Shown in pieces: positions 24,924-33,816 of a stretch of DNA of 64,000 nt (the stretch's first letter is position 1; every line of letters starts with the position of its first letter). The position numbers and the translations under genes were made by a program. Below the pieces are notes generated by a model. It saw only the letters and a list, made by a program, of their open reading frames with translations. It searched no databases and was not told the origin of the DNA. Source of the DNA: Burkholderia sp. PAMC 26561 (lineage in GTDB: Bacteria; Pseudomonadota; Gammaproteobacteria; Burkholderiales; Burkholderiaceae). Location of the stretch: the NCBI RefSeq assembly GCF_001557535.2, contig NZ_CP014310.1:537077-601076 (forward strand). The letters are read 5' to 3'.

Positions 24924-25249
24924 GCTGCTCCCTTGCGCCGGGCAGCGATCTTGGCGTCCCCCACATCCCGTCGCTACCTGTCACGACACAACGTAAGCCA
25001 CTGGCCTCCGATTACCTCGCACTACCTCAGCGGTTTAGAACAAAAAATTCTATCGATAGATCGGGTTTATGGAAGGTCGCTGTTGATGGAGCGCATCTAA
25101 GCGGCTACTTATAAGGTTTTATCTGCTGTCGCGGCCTGGCCAACAGATCCAATATTCGCAGTACTTTACTTTTTTATTTCGTATATTTGAGGAGAGTTTA
25201 TATGCCAACATACTCTCGCGTTAAACCGGGCTACTTGCTTGGCTGAACA
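24924..25249. other. Intergenic, AT-rich, no gene recognised
   Basis: The right half (25100-25210) is AT-rich and has a GAGGAGAG site before an ATG at 25202 that opens only a 14-codon frame (MPTYSRVKPGYLLG). No homology is recognised. Confidence 0.4.
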
Positions 25250-25468
25250 ATGGTTCAGCAAGGCCAGCTGGACGAGCAGGCGAATGCATACGTCGCTTAC
25301 CTGATCGAGCGGGGCTATGTCCGAGAAGCTGTAGAACAGCTTTTACAGGAGCGTTGCATACTTCGTTTAGTGGCGCTTGCCACTGGACGTCGCACTTTGT
25401 ATAAATTTCCCAATTTTTCGGTAGCGTCAAACAACGAACGGCTGGCACTCGATTGTGGGGTAGCTTAA
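25250..25468 (+). CDS. Uncertain small ORF
   Basis: A 72-codon frame starts MVQQGQLDEQANAYVAYLIE and runs to a TAA that overlaps the stop codon of the convergent peroxiredoxin gene by four bases. The first 45 residues look protein-like and helical, but the second half is less so. I recognise no family. It could equally be part of a larger lost gene. Low confidence that it is expressed. Confidence 0.25.
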   Translation: MVQQGQLDEQANAYVAYLIERGYVREAVEQLLQERCILRLVALATGRRTLYKFPNFSVASNNERLALDCGVA

Positions 25469-26118
25469 GTCGAACATATCGAGCGCAGCGCCGAGACCAC
25501 AGCGTTCGGTGCACAGCGACTTCGGTAGTCAATGTCGATATGGGAGAAGACGATGCGCCTGTCTTTCGTAATAACGAACGTCGCTGGAACCGGCAACTCC
25601 CAGCCGTCCTCGCCATTAATGTCTGGTAACACCTTGCCGATCGAGCGCAGGGTTTGGCGTAATTCTTCCGGGAGTGAGTAGACGAGCCCGAAGGAACGCG
25701 CCACGTCATTGCCTGCGTCGCTCAGAACGGCAAAATCAAGCGCATTGCGTTCGGCAGTTGACATTGAGCCGTCGGGCAACTGGGGCGAGATCGCGACCAG
25801 GCTGGCGCCCAGTCCGGCAAGCTGCGGCAGCAGCCGCTGGAATGCTCTGAGCTGAATATTGCAATAAGGGCACCAGCCGCCCCTGTAGAACACGACAACA
25901 GCGGGTCCCTCGCGAAGTACGTCCGAAAGTGAAAACATTTGGCCAGCAACGCCGGGCAATACAAAGTCAGGTGCATGCTGTCCGACAGCCAGCACGTTGG
26001 CAATTGGGAAAGTTGCTTGCAACTCCTCAACCTTTGCGTCATAGAGCGCGACCCGTTCAGCCGGTGCCGTGCGTTCGTATTCAGTGCGAAAAGCTGCGAG
26101 TTCCTGCTTGAGTTCCAT
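25465..26118 (-). CDS. Peroxiredoxin-like (AhpC/TSA) protein
   Basis: From the ATG at 26118 the product has 217 residues. It has an N-terminal helical segment (MELKQELAAFRTEYERTAPA), then the AhpC/TSA fold with FYRGGWCPYCNIQLRAFQ, a thioredoxin-like C-x2-C in place of the usual peroxidatic TxxC motif, and a C-terminus with VTFVITKDRR-type strands. These peroxiredoxin-like proteins probably reduce peroxides or disulfides in the cytoplasm. The gene diverges from a LysR regulator 196 bases away, which is likely its regulator, and has a paralogue at 27293. Confidence 0.85.
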   Translation of the reverse strand: MELKQELAAFRTEYERTAPAERVALYDAKVEELQATFPIANVLAVGQHAPDFVLPGVAGQMFSLSDVLREGPAVVVFYRGGWCPYCNIQLRAFQRLLPQLAGLGASLVAISPQLPDGSMSTAERNALDFAVLSDAGNDVARSFGLVYSLPEELRQTLRSIGKVLPDINGEDGWELPVPATFVITKDRRIVFSHIDIDYRSRCAPNAVVSALRSICST

Positions 26119-26313
26119 AATGCAATTCCTGTGTGTATCGTCGGTTGTTGTGCCGAAACGCCCCGTCTCGATGATCGTCCCGCGGCTCGCTCGCAGTGTC
26201 ACCATCAATTAAAAGGCCGTTCTGTCCCATTTCGAGAGGAAGAATGTCCTTTTCGACTTCCGGACGGTAGACCGGTCGCGGAGATATGATTCATTCCCTG
26301 GAGGAATGACGCA

Positions 26314-27213
26314 ATGGATAGATTGACCGCAATGGAAACCTTTGTCAGCGTGATCGAAGCCGGCTCGTTTTCTGGCGCCGCGCGCCGGTTAAAGGTGGGG
26401 CAGCCGGCTGTATCGAAGTCAATTGCGCAGCTTGAGGAAAGGCTTGGCGTGCGTTTGCTGCTGCGCTCAACACGCGGCCTTACGCCTACCGATACCGGCA
26501 AGCAATTCTACGAACGTTCGAAACGCGCTATCGAGGAAGCGGATGAAGCAGAGCTAGTCGCGCGCGGCGCCGGTGCGAGTCTCTCCGGACGCTTGCGGGT
26601 ATGCGCTCCGGTGACTTTTGCGCGTCTGCGCATTGTTCCTGCGATGAAGCTCTTTCTGGCCGCGCATCCGGAGCTGACCATCGAAGTCGTGCTCGACGAC
26701 CGTCATATCGATTTGCTCGAAGAGGGCATTGATGTCGCGTTGCGCATGGGGGTCCTTCTTGACTCGGGCATGACTGCGCGCAAGATCGGGCAAGCCCGGC
26801 GGCTCGTGGTTGGGACCCCCGCCTATTTTAGATCGGCTGGAACCCCCGATGTGCCTGCCGACCTGATCGGGCATCAGGCGATTGTCTACGGGCAGTCTGG
26901 CGGCGTTGCTGCATGGACGTTCAAACGGGGCAGCTCGGAAACCGCGGTGGCGGTATCTGGCCGGATGAGCGTAACGGCCGCCGAAGGCGTCCGCGCGGCC
27001 GTGCTCGCAGACATAGGGATCGCGATAGTATCCGAATGGATGTTTGCACCGGAGCTTGCGGTCGGCGCGGTGGACGCGGTACTAACCGACTGGACCTTGC
27101 CGCCCGTCGATCTGTGGGCCGTGTTTCCGACCGGCCGGATGGCCAGCGCGAAGGCGCGCGCGTTTGTCACGTTCGTCGAGGCGACCCTGGGATTCGCAAC
27201 CGTATCCACCTAA
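26314..27213 (+). CDS. LysR-type transcriptional regulator
   Basis: The 299-residue protein has a winged helix-turn-helix at residues 1-60 (MDRLTAMETFVSVIEAGSFS, then GAARRLKVGQPAVSKSIAQL) and a LysR substrate-binding domain from about 90. It belongs to the CrgA/PA-type subgroup in which WTF and PVDLWAVFPTGR occur. It lies divergently between two peroxiredoxin-like genes and probably controls one or both in response to an oxidant or small molecule. The promoter region shows no clear LysR T-N11-A box that I could assign with confidence. Confidence 0.88.
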   Translation: MDRLTAMETFVSVIEAGSFSGAARRLKVGQPAVSKSIAQLEERLGVRLLLRSTRGLTPTDTGKQFYERSKRAIEEADEAELVARGAGASLSGRLRVCAPVTFARLRIVPAMKLFLAAHPELTIEVVLDDRHIDLLEEGIDVALRMGVLLDSGMTARKIGQARRLVVGTPAYFRSAGTPDVPADLIGHQAIVYGQSGGVAAWTFKRGSSETAVAVSGRMSVTAAEGVRAAVLADIGIAIVSEWMFAPELAVGAVDAVLTDWTLPPVDLWAVFPTGRMASAKARAFVTFVEATLGFATVST

Positions 27214-27292
27214 AAAGGCCGAGCGCTCCACAACGCCACGCAGCAAGGGGCTGGACCGGTCCGCGATACGACCACAGCGTCCCTCGCGTTGC

Positions 27293-27958
27293 CTATGCAA
27301 CTGCCCGTCGCAACGCGGGCAGCATGTCTGACGGTTCCGGTCGACGGGTGTAGTCGGGATTGACTTCCGAATACAGGATCGTGCCGTCTTGCCCGATCAC
27401 GTAGCGCGCGGGTATCGGTAGCGTCCAACTCGGGTCGTCGTTGAAAGCAGGCAAGTCGTTCTTTAGATTCTTGTACAGCGCGACGAGATAATCCGGCAGC
27501 GCGAAGCGCAAGCCAAATGCGGCGGCGACATCGTTGCGCGCATCACTCAGGATGGGAAAGCTGAGTTTGTTCTGCCGAACGGACTTGCGACTGTTCACCG
27601 GGTTCTGCGGCGAAATCGCGACCAGGCGCGCGCCCCCGGCTTCAAATTTCGGCAGAGTTTCCTCCAACGCCTGTAATTCCATGTTGCAGTATGGGCACCA
27701 GACTCCGCGATAGAAGGTGATAATAAGCGGCCCATTCTTGAGTAGTTCTATCGAAGATACCGGTGTGCCGTCTGGATCGGCTAAGGTGAACGCAGGTGCG
27801 CTGGCGCCGGCTTTCAGCGCGCGTTCCGCTTGTCCCGATGCAATCAGTTCGGCCGTGGCGCGCTCCATCACTGGATGGATCTCAGGCGGTGCAAAATAAG
27901 GGGCCTTACCCACCTTGAAGTCTCTCTTGAAGGCATCGAGTTTGTCTTGCAGTGACAT
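27293..27958 (-). CDS. Peroxiredoxin-like (AhpC/TSA) protein, second copy
   Basis: The 221-residue protein is a paralogue of the one at 25465: FYRGVWCPYCNMELQALEET aligns with FYRGGWCPYCNIQLRAFQRL, with the same Cys-Pro-Tyr-Cys pair, and both have an N-terminal 60-residue extension. It ends 80 bases from the convergent LysR gene. The AhpD-like gene lies 33 bases upstream on the same strand, so the two form an operon in which the AhpD-like protein may reduce the peroxiredoxin. That link is inference from the AhpC-AhpD precedent. Confidence 0.87.
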   Translation of the reverse strand: MSLQDKLDAFKRDFKVGKAPYFAPPEIHPVMERATAELIASGQAERALKAGASAPAFTLADPDGTPVSSIELLKNGPLIITFYRGVWCPYCNMELQALEETLPKFEAGGARLVAISPQNPVNSRKSVRQNKLSFPILSDARNDVAAAFGLRFALPDYLVALYKNLKNDLPAFNDDPSWTLPIPARYVIGQDGTILYSEVNPDYTRRPEPSDMLPALRRAVA

Positions 27959-27991
27959 GACGAGTGCTCCTTGAACAATAGATAAAAGAAC

Positions 27992-28549
27992 TTAGGCGGC
28001 TTCAGAGACCGGTTTGGTCCATTCGTTGCCTTTCATGAAAATGTCGAGCGGGGTGTGCGCCAAATGGTTGGTGTAATTGCTCATCACCTTGGCAGCGACG
28101 CCCAGCACGACTTCGAGAACGTTCTGACGCGTATAGCCGGCAGCAAGGAAGGCGACAATGTCCACTTCCGGTACAAAGCCGCGATCGCGGACGACAAGGG
28201 TGGTAAAGCGATGCAATGCTTCGAGTTTTGCGTTGGGGAGTGGTACGCCGGCACGCAACGCTTCGATCACGGCGGGATCCATCTTGATCATCCCGGCAAG
28301 CGTCGTGTGGCCCGCCATGCAGTAGTGACAGTTGTTTTCAAAATTTGAGCTCATATAGACTACCTGCTGCTCGTGCGAGCTCAGCGTGCTTTTGGAAAAG
28401 AGATCCCAGAGCGCCGAGTAGCCGGTTAGCAATTCAGGTGACTCGGCCATATTTGCTTGCAGGTTCGGGACGAAGCCGAACGTGGATTTGACGGCCGCCA
28501 GCGTTGCCTTCGATGCTTCCGGTGCTGTATCTGCGGTGAAGTGAGTCAT
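27992..28549 (-). CDS. Carboxymuconolactone decarboxylase-family (AhpD-like) protein
   Basis: The 185-residue protein has the AhpD/CMD fold with the catalytic C-x2-C motif in FENNCHYCMAGHTTLA and the conserved downstream His. In AhpD these cysteines act as a peroxidase reductant with a proton relay; the same motif occurs in all-helical uncharacterised peroxidase-like CMD proteins. It precedes the second peroxiredoxin-like gene in an operon, which supports a thiol-peroxidase function rather than aromatic catabolism. No signal peptide. Confidence 0.87.
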   Translation of the reverse strand: MTHFTADTAPEASKATLAAVKSTFGFVPNLQANMAESPELLTGYSALWDLFSKSTLSSHEQQVVYMSSNFENNCHYCMAGHTTLAGMIKMDPAVIEALRAGVPLPNAKLEALHRFTTLVVRDRGFVPEVDIVAFLAAGYTRQNVLEVVLGVAAKVMSNYTNHLAHTPLDIFMKGNEWTKPVSEAA

Positions 28550-28708
28550 GGGATTTATCCGTTTCGGTGAGCGCCGGGCGGTGCGTGGCGTAAACTATGT
28601 TCGCGCAGTCGCCATGCACGCAGTAGTGCGCAACAGCAAATAACACCTATTCCGCCAAGGCATACCGAGACCCAGAACCGCCGGGATTTGTTGCATTAAG
28701 GCTGTGAT

Positions 28709-28942
28709 GTGATACGTGGCAAGGCAAACGATTTCTTGCGAAAGTACGTCAACTTGAAAAGAGGGCGGAAGTCTTCCTATCGAGCGGTGGACAGGACCGG
28801 TCAAACGCTTTCTTTTTTAAGCGATATATCGAGCCGAGGCTGCCGCGCAGCGGTACCTGGAAAATCAATTGATCAGAACGGAGACAATAGGTATTACTCG
28901 CCAAAGCGTCTTTGGTCGTCTCGCCATCGCATGATTAACTAG
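28709..28942 (+). pseudogene. IS6-family transposase relic
   Basis: The frame reads KYVNLKRGRKSSYRAVDRTG followed by QTLSFL, the VDETY...YLYRAVDRTGQTLDFLL region of IS6/IS26-type transposases that carries the first catalytic residues, here with the ETY portion altered. A later SIDQNG resembles the region before the second Asp. Both ends are missing. It is only a scar and is not the same copy as the IS6 gene at 47-49 kb. Confidence 0.5.
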
Positions 28943-29275
28943 GAAGAGCGAGCCGATCAAATCTACGACCTGAATCCAAAGACATCTCAATTAGTCTTCC
29001 AGACCCGCCTGGTTGAGTTGACACATCGCGATGACAGAGCGCGGTCTTGCACGGGTTTGGTGGATCTTGAGCCAGCCAGGAGCAAAAGTGAATCAAGGAT
29101 TGATCGGGATGGCAATCGTGCACAAAGCGCACGGCGAACATTCCGTCGTTCCCGGCTCTTGCACGGCAATGCTTGAGCGCCGCTCAGAAATGCGGCAACT
29201 TCCTTTTCCTTGCCGACTTTCGCTTGAGTTCCACGAACAAAGCCAAATCAGTCACGGCGGAATTTCCTCGAGGAA
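28943..29275. other. Intergenic, no gene recognised
   Basis: About 330 bases with open frames on both strands that show no recognisable family. It separates the IS6 scar from the GST gene and may itself be IS-derived. Confidence 0.4.
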
Positions 29276-29983
29276 TCAGCTTGCGGCATCGGCATAGTTG
29301 GACGGAAAGAGCGCGCGACGCGCCTCGTCATCCAGTTCACGCTTGAAGACGTGGTCGCGTCCTGCAAGACGCGCCCGTGCCACCGCAGGGCGGGCGTCGA
29401 CGGTGTCGAAGAGGCGCTGCAGGTTGGGAAAAGCGGCAAGCGGGTCACCTTCGCCTGGAAGCACGCGCGGCGCCCGATCGAGCCAACCCCATGCGGACAT
29501 GTCGGCAATCGAGTACTCATTGCCAACGACGTACTCGCGCCCGGCCATGTGTTCGTCGAGCACGCGGTAGTGGCGCTCGATCTCGCGGCGATACCGGTTG
29601 ATGGCGTAGGGCAGCTTCTCGGGCGCCGCGTGCTGGAAGTGCACCGCCTGGCCGGAAAAGGGCCCAAGACCCGTGCCGAGGAAGAAGAGCCACGACAGCA
29701 GCTCGGGGCGGTCCGCCGGCATGCCGACGAAGCGCTGGATCTTGTCGCCGAGGTACAGCAGGATAGCGCTGGAATCGAATACGCGCGCCTCGCGTCCGCC
29801 TGGACCTTCCGTGTCGATGATGGCCGGCACCTTGCCGTTGGGATTGATGCGCCTAAACGCCGGCAAGTGCTGCTCGCCCTTGCTGGTGTCGACGGCAATC
29901 AATTCGTAATCCAGCCCTGCATCTTCGAGGAAAAGGGCGACCTTCGCGGGATTCGGCGTGGGGTGAAAGTAGAAGCGAATCAT
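29276..29983 (-). CDS. Glutathione S-transferase family protein
   Basis: From the ATG at 29983 the product has 235 residues. It has a thioredoxin-like N-terminal domain (MIRFYFHPTPNPAKVALFLE, cis-Pro in NGKVPAIID, DSSAILLYLGDK glutathione-binding Ser) and an all-helical C-terminus with IADMSAWGWL. It is a Nu-type/YfcG-like GST that could act on disulfides or electrophiles. It is paralogous to the GST at 30768, and the TetR gene between them is divergently placed, so that regulator may control both. Confidence 0.88.
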   Translation of the reverse strand: MIRFYFHPTPNPAKVALFLEDAGLDYELIAVDTSKGEQHLPAFRRINPNGKVPAIIDTEGPGGREARVFDSSAILLYLGDKIQRFVGMPADRPELLSWLFFLGTGLGPFSGQAVHFQHAAPEKLPYAINRYRREIERHYRVLDEHMAGREYVVGNEYSIADMSAWGWLDRAPRVLPGEGDPLAAFPNLQRLFDTVDARPAVARARLAGRDHVFKRELDDEARRALFPSNYADAAS

Positions 29984-30159
29984 GGTGTCCTTGCATGGAA
30001 AAGAGTATCTCGTTGTCTTGCACTCGGAACGCAACGCAACGCTAACTGCGCCCAGATGTCTTCCACAGAGAAGTCGCTTGCTTTTTAGATCGATCGATTT
30101 AGAATATCTTAGCTTATTCGGGATGGCAACCTACTGGTGGAAACGAGGAGTAAGCCAGC

Positions 30160-30768
30160 ATGTCGAGACCACGTGAGTTCGATGAGGCCGCAGTGCTCGA
30201 CACCGCCATGCGATGTTTCTGGAAACGTGGGTACGAGGCTACTTCGGTGCGCGAGCTTGCCGAGAGCATGGGCATCACGGGTGCCAGCCTTTACAACGCG
30301 TTCGGCGACAAGCGCTCGCTGTTTCGCCGGGCGCTTGTCTATTACGTCGCGACGAGTTTCGATGAACGGGTCTGCCGCTTCGAGGGACACCTTCCTCCAT
30401 TGCAAGCCATCAAAGGGTTCTTTGCCGAGATCGTCGAACGTTCCCTGCGCGATGAGGACCGCAAAGGCTGCATGCTCGTCAATTCGGCCCTGGAGGTAGC
30501 GCCTCACGATCCTGAGTTCCAGCAGGTCGTGGCGGGCGTGCTAGTCAAGATCGAAGCGTTCTTTCGGCGTTGCGTGTTGGCGGGGCAGCAGGCGGGAGAA
30601 ATCGCCTGCTCCCAGCCGGCGGATGACCTCGCGCGCATGTTGCTTGGCGTATTGCTCGCTATCCGTGTGTTGGCCCGCTCCCGACCCGAACCCGCATTGC
30701 TGCATGGGCTCGTACAGACCGCCCTCGTGCTGCTCGACAATCATGAGAAGCAAGGAGTTTTAGCCTAA
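30160..30768 (+). CDS. TetR/AcrR-family regulator
   Basis: The 202-residue protein has an N-terminal TetR helix-turn-helix (DTAMRCFWKRGYEATSVREL, then AESMGITGASLYNAFGDKRS) and the C-terminal domain of the PsrA/AcrR-like subgroup (GCMLVNSALEVAPHDPEFQQ). Its stop overlaps the start of a GST gene (TAATG), so it is translationally coupled to it, and it diverges from a second GST. It is therefore probably a repressor of electrophile detoxification. The 176-base divergent region should contain its operator; no unambiguous palindrome was picked out. Confidence 0.9.
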   Translation: MSRPREFDEAAVLDTAMRCFWKRGYEATSVRELAESMGITGASLYNAFGDKRSLFRRALVYYVATSFDERVCRFEGHLPPLQAIKGFFAEIVERSLRDEDRKGCMLVNSALEVAPHDPEFQQVVAGVLVKIEAFFRRCVLAGQQAGEIACSQPADDLARMLLGVLLAIRVLARSRPEPALLHGLVQTALVLLDNHEKQGVLA

Positions 30769-31478
30769 TGATCGAACTTTATTACTGGCCAACACCAAAC
30801 GGTCACAAGATTACGATGCTCCTGGAGGAAGCGGGTCTCGACTATCGCATCCATCCGGTGGACATTAGCGCGGGCGACCAATTTGCGCCGGCGTTCCTTG
30901 CGTTCTCGCCGAACAATCGCATGCCGGCAATCATTGATACCGCGCCCGTCGATGGCGGCGAAGCGATCGGCGTGTTCGAGTCTGGTGCAATTCTCACGTA
31001 TCTCGCGGAGAAAGCGGGTCGCTTCTTTCCGTCCGATGTCCGTTCCCGCAATGTGGTCAACGAGTGGCTCTTCTGGCAGGTCGGGGGTCTGGGGCCGATG
31101 GCTGGACAGAATCATCACTTCGGTATCTATGCGCCGGACAAACTGCCTTACGCGATCGCGCGCTATGTCAACGAGACGAACCGGCTGTATGGCGTGCTCG
31201 ATCGCCGCCTGGAGGGCCGTGCTTTCATCGCGGGCGAGCACTATTCGATCGCTGACATGGCGTCTTATCCGTGGGTGGTGCCATGGCAACGCCAGCAGAT
31301 GAACCTCGACGACTTTCCGAATCTGCGCCGCTGGTTCGACAACGTGCGTGAACGGCCCGCAACCGTGCGCGCTTATGCGAAGGGTGACAACTTTTCGAGC
31401 CGTCCCTCGGTCACGGAGGAAGGCAAGAATATACTGTTCGGCCAGACCGCGGCAAGCGTCGCCGGCAAGAAACAGTAA
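30768..31478 (+). CDS. Glutathione S-transferase family protein
   Basis: The 236-residue protein starts MIELYYWPTPNGHKITMLLE, with the Nu-class NGHK active-site region, RMPAIIDTAPVDGG and a C-terminal helical domain with SIADMASYPWVVPW. Proteins of this type resemble YghU/YfcG disulfide-bond oxidoreductases. It is co-transcribed with the upstream TetR gene. Intact, with no unusual features. Confidence 0.9.
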   Translation: MIELYYWPTPNGHKITMLLEEAGLDYRIHPVDISAGDQFAPAFLAFSPNNRMPAIIDTAPVDGGEAIGVFESGAILTYLAEKAGRFFPSDVRSRNVVNEWLFWQVGGLGPMAGQNHHFGIYAPDKLPYAIARYVNETNRLYGVLDRRLEGRAFIAGEHYSIADMASYPWVVPWQRQQMNLDDFPNLRRWFDNVRERPATVRAYAKGDNFSSRPSVTEEGKNILFGQTAASVAGKKQ

Positions 31479-32083
31479 CCTTAAGCGGCTGCCCAGTCGT
31501 TTATTTTACCTCTCCCGAAATAAAGAGATTTCCGCTTAACTCGGCCGAGTCTCATCGCGATCTACCTTCCGCCTGTCAGGATGGATGCAGAACCGCTCGA
31601 GAGCAGCTACCTCCCGCTCAAAGGATCGTGTCCTCGGACGGATTGCATGGCAGGAACTCGCTCGTCCCGGCTCGTCTGGTTCCACCGAAGCGCTGTAACG
31701 ACCGCGTCGTGTCCCTATGAAATCAATTTAGTTTAAACATTCGAAATGTGCACTTTACGGGGAAGAGCTTCGACGCCGGGGGCGGACCGAGCGGTAGCAA
31801 TCCTACAAGCAAATCGGAGTTGTCGCTGGTATTCGACATACGTTCTAAAACAATGTACGCGTTGTATAAATTAATCCTTTTACTGAACCGGCATAGGGCG
31901 GTTAACTCGTACGGTGGAGGCAGCGCTTCGATACTGTCTTGTCGCGCTGGAAGGCAATCATCTAATCATCAAGTGAGATCAATTTGTTTGTGTCTAGACC
32001 GACACTTGAATGGCAGGTCCGGTCAGGCTGCGGACTGGAACCACCTCAGCGGCAAGTATTCGACAAGGCCGCTAGGAGGCGGC
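31479..32083. other. Intergenic, no gene recognised
   Basis: About 600 bases between convergent genes. It becomes AT-rich near 31720-31880. Neither strand has a frame with recognisable domains. A GTAACC at 31485 is followed 17 bases later by CGTT but by no coding sequence, so I do not treat it as a promoter. Confidence 0.45.
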
Positions 32084-33025
32084 CTAGTCGAGATGCTTGT
32101 TTAGAAAGACCAGCATAATTGCGGCAATCTCATCGACTTTCTCGTCGAAGGCGAAATGGCCGGCGTTCAAGAGATGAACTTCAGCATCGGGCAGATCACG
32201 TTTGAACGCTTCCGCCCCAGAAGCAAGGAACGAAGGATCATTTTTACCCCACACCACCAGGGTGGGTGGTTTGAACTCGCGTAACCACGCTTGCCACGCG
32301 GGGTAGGAAGCGACGTTCGTTTGATAGTCGTATAGGAGTGAACCCTGAATTGCGCGTTGGCCAGGTTTTGACAGGTGCGCGTACTCGTCAGTCCAGGCAT
32401 CCGGATCGTATCGGTCTGGATGAGAACTGCCGGCGGTGTGTCGCTGTTCAGTAGCCGGCAACGACATAAATGCATCTAGTATCTCAGGGTGCCCTTGAGG
32501 ATTCGCCCAATATTGAGCGATATCGGTCCATTTGGTCCCGAGTCCGTCTCGGTAAGCGTTGGCATTCTGAACGACGAGTGTCTGGACCCGCTCTGGGTGG
32601 GCTGTCATGACCCGAAAGCCTACTGGTCCGCCGTAGTCGTGCAGATAAAGGCTGTATTTGTCGATTCCCAGTTGCTCGAGGAAATGATCGGTCGTCTGTG
32701 CCAAATGGTCGAAGGTGTAAGCGTACGACGATGGCGGCGGAGCGTCGCTTTGGCCGAAGCCCGGGAGATCCGGCGCCAGGAGGTGATAACGCGTAGCAAG
32801 CAATGGAATGAGTGCGTCAAACTCGCGCGAGGAGGAAGGAAAGCCGTGCAGAAGTACCAATGTAGGCGCATTCTTTGGTCCAGCTTCCCGGTAAAAGATG
32901 CCTATGCCATCGACCGTTAAAGTGTGATAGGAGGTTGTTGAAGAGATCGACGGAAGTGAAGCGGCGTGCACCACATGGGTCGCAATCAGCGCGGCGGCTA
33001 CGGCTATTAGAGTTCGAATTTTCAA
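32084..33025 (-). CDS. Secreted alpha/beta hydrolase (epoxide hydrolase/dehalogenase-like)
   Basis: The 313-residue protein has a signal peptide (MKIRTLIAVAAALIATHVVHA) and an alpha/beta hydrolase fold. HGFPSSSREFD is the oxyanion-hole region, the nucleophile elbow is HDYGGPVGF with Asp as the nucleophile as in epoxide hydrolases and haloalkane dehalogenases, and the catalytic His is in NAGHFAFDE. The periplasmic location is unusual for this subfamily. It might hydrolyse an epoxide or haloalkane outside the cytoplasm. A minus-strand SigF-type motif lies 400 bases upstream, too far for certainty. Confidence 0.88.
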   Translation of the reverse strand: MKIRTLIAVAAALIATHVVHAASLPSISSTTSYHTLTVDGIGIFYREAGPKNAPTLVLLHGFPSSSREFDALIPLLATRYHLLAPDLPGFGQSDAPPPSSYAYTFDHLAQTTDHFLEQLGIDKYSLYLHDYGGPVGFRVMTAHPERVQTLVVQNANAYRDGLGTKWTDIAQYWANPQGHPEILDAFMSLPATEQRHTAGSSHPDRYDPDAWTDEYAHLSKPGQRAIQGSLLYDYQTNVASYPAWQAWLREFKPPTLVVWGKNDPSFLASGAEAFKRDLPDAEVHLLNAGHFAFDEKVDEIAAIMLVFLNKHLD

Positions 33026-33154
33026 AGTTATTTTCCTTTTGTGTTTATTAAAACAGTCGCGTCCAGTTTTCGGCTTAACGTCTTGATGGGACTGCCACCG
33101 CCCCTTTGTGCGACCTTACGCATGCTCCCGGTTCCGGTGACGTCGTACTGCTGC

Positions 33155-33379
33155 TTACTTTTCCTCCACATTCGTGTGAACGGGTAAGTCAGGCTGCATC
33201 CGGGGCAAGGGACTAAGCTGCAGGTGTGGTGGGTTCAGTGATTCCATTTTCACGCAAGTACGATGCGTGACCTGCCTACCCCGCGAATGGCATTTCTCTC
33301 TCCCGGGGTTGAAGAACTTGTAAAGGTATTTCTCTGTATGTTGTTCACCTTCGATTGCGGGCGCGTAGCCGACCCGCAC
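33155..33379 (-). CDS. Uncertain small ORF downstream of a SigF-type promoter
   Basis: A 74-codon frame (GTG start, MRVGYAPAIEGEQHTEKYLY) lies 54 bases downstream of an exact minus-strand SigF-type motif. The first 30 residues look protein-like, but no family is recognised and the rest is Pro/Gln/His-rich. It may be the remains of a decayed regulon gene or spurious. The promoter match is the main reason to list it. Confidence 0.3.
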   Translation of the reverse strand: MRVGYAPAIEGEQHTEKYLYKFFNPGREKCHSRGRQVTHRTCVKMESLNPPHLQLSPLPRMQPDLPVHTNVEEK

Positions 33380-33432
33380 CTTGCATTCATAGAAGGCTTA
33401 GCCCCTTCCAACCTTCAAGTTTCTTCACCTAA

Positions 33433-33458
33433 TTCGGTTCGCAGGCACATGTGGTTAC
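33433..33458 (-). promoter_or_regulatory. Predicted ECF (SigF-type) promoter, minus strand, target unclear
   Basis: Minus strand GTAACC (33458-33453), 16-base spacer, CGAA (33436-33433), followed by TT. It is exact and preceded by GT. It points away from the bufferin operon, toward a short ORF at 33379 and then the alpha/beta hydrolase at 33025. Confidence 0.7.
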
Positions 33459-33816
33459 ACGTTGGCCAAAAGAATGTTGATGCTAGCCCACTGTGAAGCT
33501 TATCCACCCCGGGTTCATTGAAGCCACCGCTTCGGATGATGTTACGTCTCGGCAAGGGGCACGAAGGAAAGATGTCCGGAGAATCGCCCGGATTAGATCG
33601 TCTCGTCGTTTGCTCAACATTTGCTACCACTACTGTTTGGACGTTTCGCAAGCGGCAAGTTCGTGATACCGGTCAGGGTTTCTTTTCCAATCAAAAATTA
33701 AAGATCCCTGACGAAATGCCGTTGAAGACGTTGCACGACGGAAATGATTGACCGCTCGTGTCGCCATCTGGGCGTCCCGCTGTGCGGCGCGCTGTTTTTA
33801 CTTACGGAGATATCAA
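33459..33816. other. Bufferin operon upstream region
   Basis: About 360 bases between the minus-strand motif and the bufferin start. I searched for GTAACC-N16-CGAA on the plus strand and found none; the nearest look-alike is GTTACG at 33541 with CGAA 15 bases on. GGAGA at 33807-33811 is the ribosome binding site for the bufferin. No other gene is visible. Confidence 0.5.

Noticed and set aside
31485..31512. GTAACC with CGTT 17 bases later
   Set aside because: It lies just after a GST stop codon, no gene follows on that strand for 600 bases, and spacing and -10 differ from the motif.
33541..33565. GTTACG with CGAA 15 bases later upstream of the bufferin operon
   Set aside because: The -35 box is poor, the spacing is one short, and it is 250 bases from the gene.
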